Assembly (NCBI GenBank): GCA_945902075.1
Contig: CAMDMA010000038.1
Coordinates: forward strand, 1 to 32,756
From: Candidatus Kuenenia stuttgartensis
GTDB lineage: Bacteria > Planctomycetota > Phycisphaerae > Phycisphaerales > SM1A02
Reading direction: 5' to 3'
DNA: 32,756 nt
Positions 1-8,138 of this stretch are shown one piece after another (the stretch's first letter is position 1; each line of letters opens with the position of its first letter). Under the pieces are notes generated by a model. It saw only the letters and a list, made by a program, of their open reading frames with translations. It had not been told where the DNA came from and did not search any database. The translations under genes and the position numbers were made by a program.

Positions 1-381
1 GGCCAGATGCGCTTCCCCGGAGTGACCACCGGCCCCGCCGGTAACCAGGCCTTGGGCACCACGATCGGCTCGACCGGCTCGTTCAACACGTCGACCACCG
101 GCGTGGTGTTCGGCGCCGCTGCGGGCAACTGGCAGTACAGCGCTCAGAACATTATTGGTTTCCGTTTCGTCGCTGCGGCTGGCACCACGCACTACGGCTG
201 GATGCGGTTCGCCATGGGCGCTGCTGGCAGCTCGGGCACCTCGATGACCCGCACCGTGGTTGACTACGGTTGGGAGAGCGTCGCGGGCACCTCGATCGCG
301 GCTGGCGCGGGCATCATCCCGGCCCCGGGCGCGATCGCGCTCCTCGGCCTCGCTGGCCTCGCTGGCCGTCGTCGTCGCTAA
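1..381 (+). CDS. C-terminal part of a PEP-CTERM-like anchored exported protein (5' end outside window)
   Basis: The reading frame is open from the first base, so the start lies upstream. The visible 126 residues are rich in Gly, Ala, Ser and Thr with aromatic beta-strand-like stretches, as in secreted beta-sandwich proteins. The last 22 residues form the tripartite sorting tail: I-I-P-A-P-G, then the hydrophobic helix AIALLGLAGLAG, then RRRR at the very end. In PEP-CTERM systems this tail is recognised by an exosortase-type membrane protease and the protein is processed to the cell surface. The Phycisphaerae variant usually shows P-x-P-G rather than P-E-P, as here. The upstream domain is not recognised, so the function is unknown beyond surface location. 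A strong terminator follows about 40 bp after the stop. Two further proteins in this window (23586-24284 and 30215-30766) end in the same way. Confidence 0.8.
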   Translation, partial: GQMRFPGVTTGPAGNQALGTTIGSTGSFNTSTTGVVFGAAAGNWQYSAQNIIGFRFVAAAGTTHYGWMRFAMGAAGSSGTSMTRTVVDYGWESVAGTSIAAGAGIIPAPGAIALLGLAGLAGRRRR

Positions 382-423
382 ATCGCAGAGTGTCCTCTCC
401 CCAAGCTTTGCTTGAGGCGAGTC

Positions 424-470
424 AAAAGCATCGCGTGGGCGCTCGAAACCGAGCGCCCACGCTGCTTTTT
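424..470 (+). terminator. Rho-independent terminator after the anchored protein gene
   Basis: A perfect 13-bp stem (433-445 pairing with 450-462) has a 4-base AAAC loop. An outer AAAAGCA/TGCTTTT pairing (424-430 with 463-469) is separated by a two-base bulge and ends in a T run at 466-470. This is a textbook intrinsic terminator for the gene ending at 381. It isolates it from the phosphatase-fold gene starting at 511. Confidence 0.9.
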
Positions 471-510
471 GCGAGCTCCCGAGTTCGGCACGTTCCCGTA
501 GCATGACTGG

Positions 511-2580
511 ATGCCCGCACGGACCGCGAAGCGCCTTCTTCTTGTCGGCTGGGATGCTGCCGACTGGATTTTGATCAACCGCCTCTTTGCCGCGGGGAAG
601 CTGCCCGTACTGCGGGGGCTCGTCGAGGTTGGTTCACGCGCGGAGCTCGGAACACTCGAGCCAAAGTTGTCGCCGCTCCTCTGGACCTCAATCGCCACGG
701 GGAAGACCGCGGACAAGCACGGGATCCTGAATTTCGTCGAGCCAAAGCCTGATGGTGGCGGCCTGCGCGTGTCCTCAAGCACATCCCGTAAGACAAAGGC
801 TCTTTGGAACATCCTCTCGCAGAACGGACTTTCGACGCATGTTGTTGGGTGGTACGCGTCGCACCCGGCGGAGCCGATTCAGGGCAGCGTGGTGACGAAC
901 CTCCTTCAGGAAGGTGAGCCCGCAGCGACAACGAAGCCTTGGCCGATGCTGCCCGGCACGGTGTTTCCGGGAGGACGCGAGGCGGTGATCGCGGAGGCGC
1001 GGCAGCGGGCGCAGGGCTTCTCTCGCGACATGCTGAAGGCGCTCTTGCCGAAGGTGGAGGAGATCGGCGCGGCGGACGAGCGCGTTCGCACGCTTGTCAA
1101 GCTGATGTCCACCGCGGCAAGCATCGAGCGCGCCGCGGTGGCGCAATTGAAGGACGGCGGTGCATGGGACGCGGCGATGGTCTTTTTCGACGCGATTGAC
1201 ACGGTCGGCCACCACTTCATGCAGTTCGTCGCGCCCAAAATGGCGCACATCTCTGATCGCGAGCAGCGGCTCTTTGGTGGCGTCATGGACGCTGTGTACG
1301 AGTGGCACGACGCGGCACTCGGGCGGCTGTTGGTGGCCGCCGGGCCGGACACGACGGTCATTCTCCTCTCCGACCACGGGTTTCACAGCGACCACCTACG
1401 GCCGAATTTGAGCGCACTGCCGCCCGAGCGACGGATGGAGCTCGAATCGAGTTGGCACCGGCCGCTCGGTGTCGTCGTGCTCGCTGGCCCGGGTTTTAAG
1501 CGGGGCGAACAACTCGCGTCGCCCGGGATTCTCGACATCGCTCCAACAGCACTTGCCTTACTCGGGCTCCCCGCCGGAGAGGACTTTGATGGCCGCGTGC
1601 TCACCGAGGTGCTTACGGTAGCGCCACCGGCGCGCGTTCCCTCGTGGGATTTGATCGCGGGTGAAGACGGCACGCATCCTGCGGACCTGAGACAGGATCC
1701 GTTTGAGGCGGCGGACGCGCTTCAACAACTTGTCGACCTCGGGTATATGGCGGCGCTTCCCGCCGACGTGCAGGGTCAGCTCGACCTCGTGCGGCGCGAG
1801 AGTACGTTTAATCTTGGAGTTGCGCTCCTGTCGCGGCGCCGCGCGACCGAAGCGATTCCGCACTTCGAGCGGCTCGTCTCGGAGCGACCATCGGAGGCGC
1901 GCTACGCGCTCTGCCTCGGAAATTGTTTGCTCGCCGTCGGACGGTTCAGTGACGCGGCGGCGCGCATGGATGCGTTCCTTACCAACGATGCCGGACATCT
2001 CGAGGCGCAAATGCTTCGAGCTGCGGCACTCGCGTTTTCGGGCGACGAACTCGCGGCGCGCAGCCAGGCGAACGAAGTCGAGCGCGGCGCCCGGAGTCGC
2101 CCCGAATTGGCGCTTGCAGTGGGTGGTTTGCTCGCGGCGTGTGGTCGGCATGCTGATGCACGCGTGTACTTCGAGCAGGCGAAGAAGCGCAATCCACGTG
2201 ATCCCGCGGTTCATGTTGGGCTTGCTCGTGTGCAACTCGCGCTCGCTGGTTCGGAGCAGGCAGCAGAGCATGCGCTCGATGCACTGGAAATCAGCCAGTC
2301 GCTGCCGGAGGCGCATCTCCTTTTGGGAGCGGCGCTCGCGTGGTTTGGTGATTTCGACAACGCGTTGCGAAGCATCGATTTTGCGATCCAACATGATGCG
2401 GGGCAAGTCGACGCACATCGCTGGCGTGCGCTCCTCTGTGAGCAGCGCAAAGACTCTGCCGCCGGAAGCGAGGCGCGTAGCCATGTTTCGAGGTTGCTCG
2501 CGACAGTCTCTGTGCAGCCGAAAGACCAGCCGTTTGGGCCAGCGGACTTTGCGAAAAAGTATGGTCTTTCCCCGATTTAG
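511..2580 (+). CDS. Alkaline phosphatase/phosphodiesterase-fold protein with C-terminal TPR repeats
   Basis: This 689-residue protein has a type I phosphodiesterase/nucleotide pyrophosphatase fold followed by TPRs. Metal-site elements appear in the expected order: an early Asp in GWDAADW (D15), a Thr nucleophile candidate in LLWTSIATG (T59), the D-x-x-x-T-x-G-H-H motif in FFDAIDTVGHHFM near residue 230, and LSDHGFHSDH near residue 288. The family hydrolyses phosphomonoesters or phosphodiesters, or transfers phospho-groups, using two zinc ions. From about residue 425 to 660, helical repeats with A/G-x-x-x-A spacing (for example LGNCLLAVGRFSDAAARM) indicate several TPRs, likely a protein-interaction surface. 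No signal peptide is seen, so a cytoplasmic location is likely. The combination is known from predicted bacterial AP-superfamily/TPR proteins, but the substrate cannot be read from the sequence. The start is not supported by a clear Shine-Dalgarno site. Its stop codon overlaps that of the convergent sulfotransferase gene. Confidence 0.85.
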   Translation: MPARTAKRLLLVGWDAADWILINRLFAAGKLPVLRGLVEVGSRAELGTLEPKLSPLLWTSIATGKTADKHGILNFVEPKPDGGGLRVSSSTSRKTKALWNILSQNGLSTHVVGWYASHPAEPIQGSVVTNLLQEGEPAATTKPWPMLPGTVFPGGREAVIAEARQRAQGFSRDMLKALLPKVEEIGAADERVRTLVKLMSTAASIERAAVAQLKDGGAWDAAMVFFDAIDTVGHHFMQFVAPKMAHISDREQRLFGGVMDAVYEWHDAALGRLLVAAGPDTTVILLSDHGFHSDHLRPNLSALPPERRMELESSWHRPLGVVVLAGPGFKRGEQLASPGILDIAPTALALLGLPAGEDFDGRVLTEVLTVAPPARVPSWDLIAGEDGTHPADLRQDPFEAADALQQLVDLGYMAALPADVQGQLDLVRRESTFNLGVALLSRRRATEAIPHFERLVSERPSEARYALCLGNCLLAVGRFSDAAARMDAFLTNDAGHLEAQMLRAAALAFSGDELAARSQANEVERGARSRPELALAVGGLLAACGRHADARVYFEQAKKRNPRDPAVHVGLARVQLALAGSEQAAEHALDALEISQSLPEAHLLLGAALAWFGDFDNALRSIDFAIQHDAGQVDAHRWRALLCEQRKDSAAGSEARSHVSRLLATVSVQPKDQPFGPADFAKKYGLSPI

Positions 2581-3146
2581 GACCGGTTTCGGTGGAGTGT
2601 TGGATCAACTGCGGCCGCCATCGCTGACTCGTGGAGTGCGCCGCCGAGAAACATATTGAGTTCGCGCGCCCGGCTGCTGGCGTCATCAATAAGGTCCGCG
2701 TGCCGCACCATAAGCACGCGGAAGTTCGGTCGTGCAGCAAGCCACGCATGGACTTGTGCAAGTTGCTGTGTGAATATCGCAGCGAGTCGGTCGGGGGAAA
2801 GTCCACCGCCGGCTTTCCCGCTGCGCGCCAACATCGTGGCTTGACTCTTCACTACTTCGCGCACATCGCGATCAAGAAAAACCACGCGATACGGGCGATC
2901 GTCGGGGAGCTCGGTGAGGAGCATGTGAATCACCTTGACAACTTTGCCGCGCGCATCGTCGAGCCACGCCTTGTCGGTTCGAAGCGACTTTACGCGCTCA
3001 AACTCGAAGTAGCCGCGCGGGTTGTCCTCGTCGGGTGCGCGGAGGGAATCGGTGATCGGCGGAATGCCACCCGCAACGATCATCTGCATCGCCATGCTCG
3101 TGCCAGAGCGAGGTAGGCCGGAGACGATCGTGGTGAAATCGTGCAT
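2577..3146 (-). CDS. Small sulfotransferase-family P-loop protein
   Basis: This is a 189-residue protein of the sulfotransferase fold. The 5'-phosphosulfate-binding loop is at the extreme N terminus (TTIVSGLPRSGTSMAMQMI). A second conserved element, YRVVFLDRDVREVVKSQ, corresponds to the 3'-phosphate-binding strand/helix that contacts PAPS. A longer frame continues 34 codons upstream. The ATG at 3144-3146 is preferred because it puts the P-loop strand directly after MHDF, as in the family. The family transfers sulfuryl groups from PAPS to carbohydrates, lipids or peptides; the acceptor is unknown. It lies divergently from cutC with about 64 bp between starts. It converges with the phosphodiesterase-fold gene such that the two stop codons share bases 2578-2579. 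It is short for the family, lacking most of a usual C-terminal substrate region, but looks intact. Confidence 0.85.
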   Translation of the reverse strand: MHDFTTIVSGLPRSGTSMAMQMIVAGGIPPITDSLRAPDEDNPRGYFEFERVKSLRTDKAWLDDARGKVVKVIHMLLTELPDDRPYRVVFLDRDVREVVKSQATMLARSGKAGGGLSPDRLAAIFTQQLAQVHAWLAARPNFRVLMVRHADLIDDASSRARELNMFLGGALHESAMAAAVDPTLHRNRS

Positions 3147-3210
3147 GGCTCTGAATGTACACGGACGAGCGCGCCTTTCGTGCGGAACCGGTCGCGTTAC
3201 CTTGGCAGGT

Positions 3211-3978
3211 ATGCCCACCTCGCCTGACTCCCCGGTTTCTCCCCGCACACTCGAGGTTCCGATCGACTCGATCGAAGGAGCGCGATTGGCGACGCCTTTC
3301 GCGACCCGCCTCGAAGTGTGTCATGACTTGTCGACAGAAGGTTGGACTCCAAAGATGGAGCTTGTGCGAGCGTGCCGCGAGATCGTCGAAGGGACACAGG
3401 CGACGATTGTCGCGATGATTCGACCAGATTTCCCCGGGTGTCGTCGTGAACTCGACGTCGCCGCCTTCGCAACGACACCGAAACTGCTCGACATCTGCCT
3501 TCGTGAGATCGAGGCTGCGGCTGCGGCAGGGGCACACTCGGTTGGCGTCTCTTTGTTGACACCCGACGGGTTCGTCGACATGGACGCGAATGCGCGGCTC
3601 ATTGCGCACGCGCGTAGTTTCGAGCTCGTCGTTGCCTTTCTGCGGACATTCGATCTGCTCCTCGATCGTGAGCGCGGTATGCGCGATCTCTCCGCGCTTG
3701 GCTTTACGCGCTTTATCACGGCGGGCGTGCTTGGCTGGGACGCATCGATCACGACGCTCGAAGCGCGAGTGACGGTTGTCGCGCGCGACGTCGCACACGC
3801 CCGTGCGGAGGGCACGCGACTCGGGAAGCCACCGATTGAGGTCATTCCGGGCGGCGGCGTGCGTGGGTCGAACGCGCGTCGGTGGCTCGAAACATCGTCG
3901 CATCTTCACGCGTCCTGTCGACGTGATGGCGTGATCGCGCGCTGCGAACTTGAGCAACTGCGCGACGAGATGCGTTAG
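3211..3978 (+). CDS. cutC: CutC family protein
   Basis: This 255-residue TIM-barrel protein belongs to the CutC family, historically linked to copper homeostasis in E. coli, though the biochemical activity remains unsettled. Recognisable elements in order are LEVCHDLSTEGWTPKMELV (family: R-x-E-L-C-x-x-L-x-x-G-G-x-T-P-S), ATIVAMIRPDFPGCR, the E-I-x-x-A-x-x-A-G-A-x-x-V-G-V strand, LTPDGFVDMDANARL, LGFTRFITAG and IEVIPGGGVRGSNAR. The start at 3211 is preferred over upstream in-frame codons because it begins just before the first barrel strand and does not run into the divergent sulfotransferase. Odd features: the usual T-F-H-R-A-F-D strand reads VVAFLRTFD, losing the conserved His, so activity may differ. 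The fucosidase gene begins 9 bp after the stop, suggesting co-transcription. Confidence 0.85.
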   Translation: MPTSPDSPVSPRTLEVPIDSIEGARLATPFATRLEVCHDLSTEGWTPKMELVRACREIVEGTQATIVAMIRPDFPGCRRELDVAAFATTPKLLDICLREIEAAAAAGAHSVGVSLLTPDGFVDMDANARLIAHARSFELVVAFLRTFDLLLDRERGMRDLSALGFTRFITAGVLGWDASITTLEARVTVVARDVAHARAEGTRLGKPPIEVIPGGGVRGSNARRWLETSSHLHASCRRDGVIARCELEQLRDEMR

Positions 3979-3987
3979 GGTACTCGG

Positions 3988-5820
3988 ATGCTCAGCACGC
4001 TTCTTCTCGCCGCGCTCGCCCTCGCCGCCCCGCAAAACGAATCGGAAGAACTGACGCAGTGGGTCCAGTCGCGCGACGAGCGCATGACTTGGTGGCGCGA
4101 CGCGCGATTCGGCATGTTTGTCCACTGGGGGCTCTACTCGCCCGCAGGAGGAATTTGGGACGGCAAGCGCTATGAGCAACACTATGCAGAGTGGATCCAG
4201 AATTGGGCGTCGGTGCCATGCACCGAGTACGCGCGTCAGATGAAGCCACTCTTTCAGCCCGAGCCCGGCTTCGCCGACGCATGGGCGGAGCTCGCGAAGG
4301 ACGCAGGCATGCGCTACGCAGTGATGACATCGAAGCACCATGACGGCTTCACACTCTTCAACTCGAAGGAGCCGTATTCGCTTGCGAACGATGTCGCCGG
4401 CGGCACGAATATCTCGCCCGCGGGTCGCGACGTTGCGCGCGAGTTCGCCGACGCAATGCGCGCGCGCGGGCTGAAGGCGGGCTTTTACTACTCGCTCCTC
4501 GACTGGCAGCACCCCGACGCCTACGAGATGGCGCTGCCTGGTTACCCGAAGGATGGCCACGCGCGCGATCATGGTCGCTACAAGGCGTACATGCGCGGGC
4601 ACGTGAACGAACTACTCACGAACTACGGTCCACTCTCGACGATCTGGTTTGACTATTCCGATCCGACGCATCAGGGCGACGCATGGGGTGCTGCGCAGCT
4701 CTTGAGTGACATGCGCACGAAGCAGCCCGAGATTCTCGTCAACAATCGCCTGTATTTCGGCCTTGAGAATAAGAACGGCGACTACGGAACGCCGGAGAAG
4801 TATGTGCCGCCAACAGGCTTGCCCGGCATGGATTGGGAAGTCAATCACACGCTCAATGAGAGCTACGGTTTCAGTTCGCATGATGTCGGTTGGAAGGACA
4901 CCGCCACCGTCGTGCGGCTTTTGTGTGACGTGGTGTCGAAGGGTGGAAACTTGTTGTTGAACATCGGTCCCGATGCGACGGGACGCGTGCCTGAGGCTGC
5001 GCAGAAGACGCTGCGCAGTGTTGGGGCGTGGATCAAGGTCAACGGCGAGGCAATCTACGGCACCACCGCGAGTCCGTTCACGCGGCTTTCATGGGGCCGG
5101 GCGACGCAGAAGCCTGGCACGCTCTACTTGATGGTGTTTGATTGGCACCCGGACGGTGTGTTTTGGTTACCGATTCGGAACCGGATCACAACGGTGGACG
5201 TGCTTGGTTCGGATGCGAAGTGCAGCTTCGTGTGCGACGAGGGAGGTGGCGGAGCGGCGCTCACGCTTCCGCTGCCTGTAGATCCCGCGTGCACCGTGGT
5301 TCGGATTCGATACGAAGGCGCACTCGAACCTCTGCCGTTTGCCGTTCAACCGTCGGCTGGCGGTGCGCTTGTGCTGCTGCCGCACGACGCATCGCTCCAA
5401 GGTTCATCGCTCCAAGGTTCATCACTCCAAGGTTCATCACTGAAGGTCGAGCAGGTCGGCGTGATCGGTGATGTGACCTACAACATCGGATATTGGCTTG
5501 ATCGCGAGGCGTTTCCTTCGTGGCCGGTGCGGGTTGTTGGAGTTCCGCTAGGGAGTGTGCAGCCAGTGCGATTTGGAGTCACGTTGGTGTATGCCTGCGA
5601 TAATGGATCAGCGGGCAGTGGGTTTCGCGTGGAGGCGGGAAATGCGCGGCTCGACAGCGTGACCGTTGGAACTGGAGGCTGGCAGCAGTACCGCGAGGTC
5701 TTTCTTGGTTCGCTTGATCTCGTTCCTGGCATCCAGGAGATCCGCGTGAAAGCCGTCACGAAACCGGGTGAAGCGGTGATGAACATTCGTGAGATTCGTC
5801 TCGAGCCACGCGTGCGCTGA
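3988..5820 (+). CDS. Secreted alpha-L-fucosidase, glycoside hydrolase family 29
   Basis: This 610-residue GH29 enzyme would release L-fucose from fucosylated glycans by a retaining mechanism. A short signal peptide (MLSTLLLAALALAA, cleavage near residue 14) is followed by the catalytic barrel: WWRDARFGMFVHWGLYS, MRYAVMTSKHHDGFTLF, LKAGFYYSLLDWQHP, and the nucleophile strand STIWFDYSDP with D222 as the predicted nucleophile. NLLLNIGPDATGRVP near residue 320 is also characteristic. After about residue 350 comes a beta-sandwich region. It is interrupted by three tandem L-Q-G-S-S units near residue 469 that may be a linker, then a final beta-rich domain ending in VMNIREIRLEPRV, which looks carbohydrate-binding-like. 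It follows cutC closely, perhaps as one transcript. It is probably periplasmic or secreted and fits use of fucose-rich polysaccharides. Confidence 0.92.
   Translation: MLSTLLLAALALAAPQNESEELTQWVQSRDERMTWWRDARFGMFVHWGLYSPAGGIWDGKRYEQHYAEWIQNWASVPCTEYARQMKPLFQPEPGFADAWAELAKDAGMRYAVMTSKHHDGFTLFNSKEPYSLANDVAGGTNISPAGRDVAREFADAMRARGLKAGFYYSLLDWQHPDAYEMALPGYPKDGHARDHGRYKAYMRGHVNELLTNYGPLSTIWFDYSDPTHQGDAWGAAQLLSDMRTKQPEILVNNRLYFGLENKNGDYGTPEKYVPPTGLPGMDWEVNHTLNESYGFSSHDVGWKDTATVVRLLCDVVSKGGNLLLNIGPDATGRVPEAAQKTLRSVGAWIKVNGEAIYGTTASPFTRLSWGRATQKPGTLYLMVFDWHPDGVFWLPIRNRITTVDVLGSDAKCSFVCDEGGGGAALTLPLPVDPACTVVRIRYEGALEPLPFAVQPSAGGALVLLPHDASLQGSSLQGSSLQGSSLKVEQVGVIGDVTYNIGYWLDREAFPSWPVRVVGVPLGSVQPVRFGVTLVYACDNGSAGSGFRVEAGNARLDSVTVGTGGWQQYREVFLGSLDLVPGIQEIRVKAVTKPGEAVMNIREIRLEPRVR
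5391..5435 (+). repeat. Three tandem 15-bp repeats inside the fucosidase gene
   Basis: Three back-to-back copies of ATCGCTCCAAGGTTC occur at 5391-5405, 5406-5420 and 5421-5435 (one G-to-A change in the third). A truncated fourth begins at 5436. Each 15-mer keeps frame and encodes one S-L-Q-G-S pentapeptide of a linker between two beta domains. Copy number could vary by slipped replication without breaking the frame. Confidence 0.9.
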
Positions 5821-5834
5821 GTGGAGAACGCCGT

Positions 5835-6452
5835 TCAGGTATCGATACGTTTGTGCACAGCGCGCGTGAGCGTTGCGACGATGAGCGTGAAGCTGCCGCG
5901 GACAACTCCAAGTTCGATCGGGCCTCGCGTGACGAGCGTGTCGCCGTTGTGTAGTTCGAACGGAATGCTCGAATTCGTGACGTGTACCTCAGTTGCGCAC
6001 GAAACTGACAGCGGTGTCGCGAGTTCGGCGGCGTAGAGCAGTATGACTTCACCACTGCAGCAGCCAAGCGATTGGTCAAGTCCGCGCAGGATTTCAAGTC
6101 GACCGTTCCAAACCCAGCGATCCACCATCAGGTTCACATCGCGCACATCTGCACCGAGTGGTTCGCCAACAATGTCATCCTCGCCAGCAAACTCAAAAGC
6201 AACGCCCTCGCGAGGAATCATGATGTGCGCGCCGTCGCGATCGACGGTCATGCCTTGACCGTCAAGGACTGCGAGATGGCGGTTGATCCCGGGAAAGTGT
6301 GAAAACGCTGCACGGGATGGCACATCCGCAAGACTGAACCGCCATGTCCAAGGCCCACCTGGTGTCGTGGCGTCGCTCGCGAGTTCAAGTGTGGAGCCGA
6401 GTCCGTTTTTCCACGGCACGCGGCGGTAGTCGGTGTTGGTGAGTCGTTGCAT
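5835..6452 (-). CDS. HutD/Ves family cupin-like protein
   Basis: This is a 205-residue beta-rich protein of the HutD/Ves family. The start motif LTNTDYRRVPWKNGLGSTLE matches the family signature Y-R-x-x-P-W-K-N-G-x-G-x-T-x-E. It is followed by WTWRFSLADVPSRAAFSHFPGINRHLAVLDG, also characteristic. HutD occurs in histidine-utilisation operons of pseudomonads and Ves in E. coli; a cupin fold with a small-molecule-binding or regulatory role is proposed, but function is not established. No hut genes are seen here. Start choice: ATG at 6450-6452 fits family N termini. An in-frame ATG at 6506 and a GTG at 6515, which directly abuts the stop of the upstream AMP nucleosidase gene, are alternatives that would allow translational coupling. 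It is the last gene of a minus-strand run and converges with the fucosidase gene 14 bp away. Confidence 0.8.
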   Translation of the reverse strand: MQRLTNTDYRRVPWKNGLGSTLELASDATTPGGPWTWRFSLADVPSRAAFSHFPGINRHLAVLDGQGMTVDRDGAHIMIPREGVAFEFAGEDDIVGEPLGADVRDVNLMVDRWVWNGRLEILRGLDQSLGCCSGEVILLYAAELATPLSVSCATEVHVTNSSIPFELHNGDTLVTRGPIELGVVRGSFTLIVATLTRAVHKRIDT

Positions 6453-6515
6453 CAGGTTCCCAAGGCCGGACGGAGAGTGGTGCCGATGGACGACAACGGA
6501 GCGCATCGATGTCAC

Positions 6516-7286
6516 TCACTCGAAGCGGAGGTGCTTGACGCTCTGGCCGCTGTCGCGCAGGTCACGGAGTGCGTCAAGACCGATCGCGAGGTGCTGTGCG
6601 ACAAACTTCTCAGTGACCGTTCGGTCGCTTTCGGCGCTCTTGACACCCTCCGGTGTCATTGGGTTGTCCGACACGAGGAGCAACGCACCCTTCGAAATAC
6701 CGTTGGCGAATCCGACAAGAAGAATCGTCGCTGTTTCCATGTCGATTCCGATCGCGCGAATACGCAGCAGGTATTCGCGTACGCGCTCATCATGCTCCCA
6801 AACACGGCGATTCGTCGTGTAGACCGTGCCAGTGAAGTAGTCGCGATTGTGCTTCATGATCGCCTCGCTTACCGCGCGCTGCAGCCGGAAGGACGGCAGT
6901 GCGGGAACCTCTGCGGGCATGTACTCGTTACTCGTGCCATCACCGCGGATAGCCGCGATGGGGAGTACGAAGTCGCCGATCTTTGTCTTCTTCAGCCCGC
7001 CGCATTTTCCGAGAAAGAGCACGGCTCTCGGCGCGACTGCTGACAAGAGGTCCATCGTCGTTGCGGCCATGGCGCTCCCCATGCCGAAGGAGAGGATCGT
7101 GATGTTCTCCGCGGTCGCGGAGAGCATGGGGCGATCGCGACCGAGGATCGGGACACCGAAGCGTTCGGCAAACATCTCGACATAATTCGAGAAGTTGACG
7201 AGCAGCACATATTGCCCGAAATCCTCGAGTTTGCGGCCGGTGTAGCGGGGAAGCCAGTCACGGACGATCTCTTCCTTCGTCTTCAT
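6516..7286 (-). CDS. amn: AMP nucleosidase, short form
   Basis: This 256-residue enzyme would hydrolyse AMP to adenine and ribose 5-phosphate. It resembles the short AMP nucleosidases known from Bacteroidetes rather than the long E. coli Amn, lacking the extra N-terminal domain. It starts MKTKEEIVRDWLPRYTG, then shows the nucleoside-phosphorylase-fold glycine-rich element ITILSFGMGSAMAA and AVLFLGKCGGL. The base/ribose-binding loop is IGIDMETATILLVGF, with the M-E-T/S-A motif of the PNP superfamily, and it ends with ALLLVSDNPMTPEG, in which the catalytic Asp sits. The gene is the middle of a minus-strand run, 36 bp after the lipoprotein gene and abutting the HutD-like gene. With adenine deaminase at 13105-14760 it could feed AMP into hypoxanthine and ribose 5-phosphate. 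Confidence 0.92.
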   Translation of the reverse strand: MKTKEEIVRDWLPRYTGRKLEDFGQYVLLVNFSNYVEMFAERFGVPILGRDRPMLSATAENITILSFGMGSAMAATTMDLLSAVAPRAVLFLGKCGGLKKTKIGDFVLPIAAIRGDGTSNEYMPAEVPALPSFRLQRAVSEAIMKHNRDYFTGTVYTTNRRVWEHDERVREYLLRIRAIGIDMETATILLVGFANGISKGALLLVSDNPMTPEGVKSAESDRTVTEKFVAQHLAIGLDALRDLRDSGQSVKHLRFE

Positions 7287-7322
7287 GGGCGCAGCGTAGC
7301 GCGAGGCCGCGATGCTCGTGGG

Positions 7323-7961
7323 CTACTCGAGAGGCGGCACCTCGTGGGCGAGCCGAGATTCTGCGCCGCCGCGCGCAACGAAACCATCGACGACCCGCGC
7401 GTGTGCCTGAATGAGTCGTGCCACCCGCGGATCCCGCGAGGTCTCTCGGACGCGAACGCCGCCACGGGTACGGACAATGTCGATCTTGATCGCAGCGGCG
7501 TTATCAAAGATGGCAACAAACATCGGATCCCATTGGCGGATCCGGCGACCATCATGGACGCGGCTCTTCATCGCGGCGACATGATCGCGGATGAGTACCG
7601 CGATGTCCGCATCATCCGATTCGGTGACCGTCTCGACGCCATCTGGAATGACACGCACCTCACGCCGAATGCGTGTGTGGTTGCCAAGCAGCGTTTGAAA
7701 CACATCGCGGTCGTATGCAACGGAACCAGGCGGCGCGATCGTGACGCCCGCGATGTCGGCGGCAGTCCGCGTAAGTGCGCTCGCGCTGTTCGCTGACACA
7801 AATGCACTCGATGCGTCCGTTGAAGGCGCCTCGCACGCAGGCGACAGCATGAGCGTGACGGTGGAGAGCGCAGCGATCGCATAAACGGAACCTCGTGCGA
7901 CATGCAACGGCAGACGGTCGGTAGGACCTTTGATGGCGATCAGTGACGTGTATCGAGGCAT
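7323..7961 (-). CDS. Uncharacterised lipoprotein-like protein with two internal repeats
   Basis: This 212-residue protein has a hydrophobic N-terminal segment ([15 protein letters not shown]) ending in a possible lipobox, L-S-P-A-C near residue 43, so it may be a lipid-anchored exported protein. I do not recognise a named family with certainty. Two similar segments stand out: [20 protein letters not shown]...V and [20 protein letters not shown]...V. Both follow the pattern G-V-x-V-x-E-(T)-S-x-D-x-x-(I/V)-A-x-L-I-x-x-H, and they are separated by [20 protein letters not shown]. The repeated His at equal positions suggests a helical unit that may bind a metal or cofactor; this is inference. It is the first gene of the minus-strand run with AMP nucleosidase. 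It is divergent from the nitroreductase gene. The ATG at 7959-7961 lacks a clear ribosome-binding site. Confidence 0.65.
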   Translation of the reverse strand: MPRYTSLIAIKGPTDRLPLHVARGSVYAIAALSTVTLMLSPACEAPSTDASSAFVSANSASALTRTAADIAGVTIAPPGSVAYDRDVFQTLLGNHTRIRREVRVIPDGVETVTESDDADIAVLIRDHVAAMKSRVHDGRRIRQWDPMFVAIFDNAAAIKIDIVRTRGGVRVRETSRDPRVARLIQAHARVVDGFVARGGAESRLAHEVPPLE

Positions 7962-8138
7962 GGTGTGAAGTGTGGTGCGAAGGTTGGCTCAGCCAAGGGT
8001 TTGAACTGCGTTGCGAGGCACGGGGTCGAGTCAGAAGTATGTGCTTCTCATCGTTGCGCGAGAAGAGGGGAATGGACCGCGTTCGTCGTCGACAGCGCAG
8101 ATCGCCGCCAACGCTATTCTCCCGAGCTAGGAGCAACT

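Noticed and set aside
1558-2484. 308-codon minus-strand open frame inside the phosphodiesterase/TPR gene
   Set aside because: Shadow of the TPR region; no motif and no ribosome-binding site.
2998-4602. 534-codon open frame on the minus strand across cutC and the fucosidase gene
   Set aside because: It is antisense to two well-supported genes, rich in Arg and His as expected from reversed GC-rich codons, and has no family motif.
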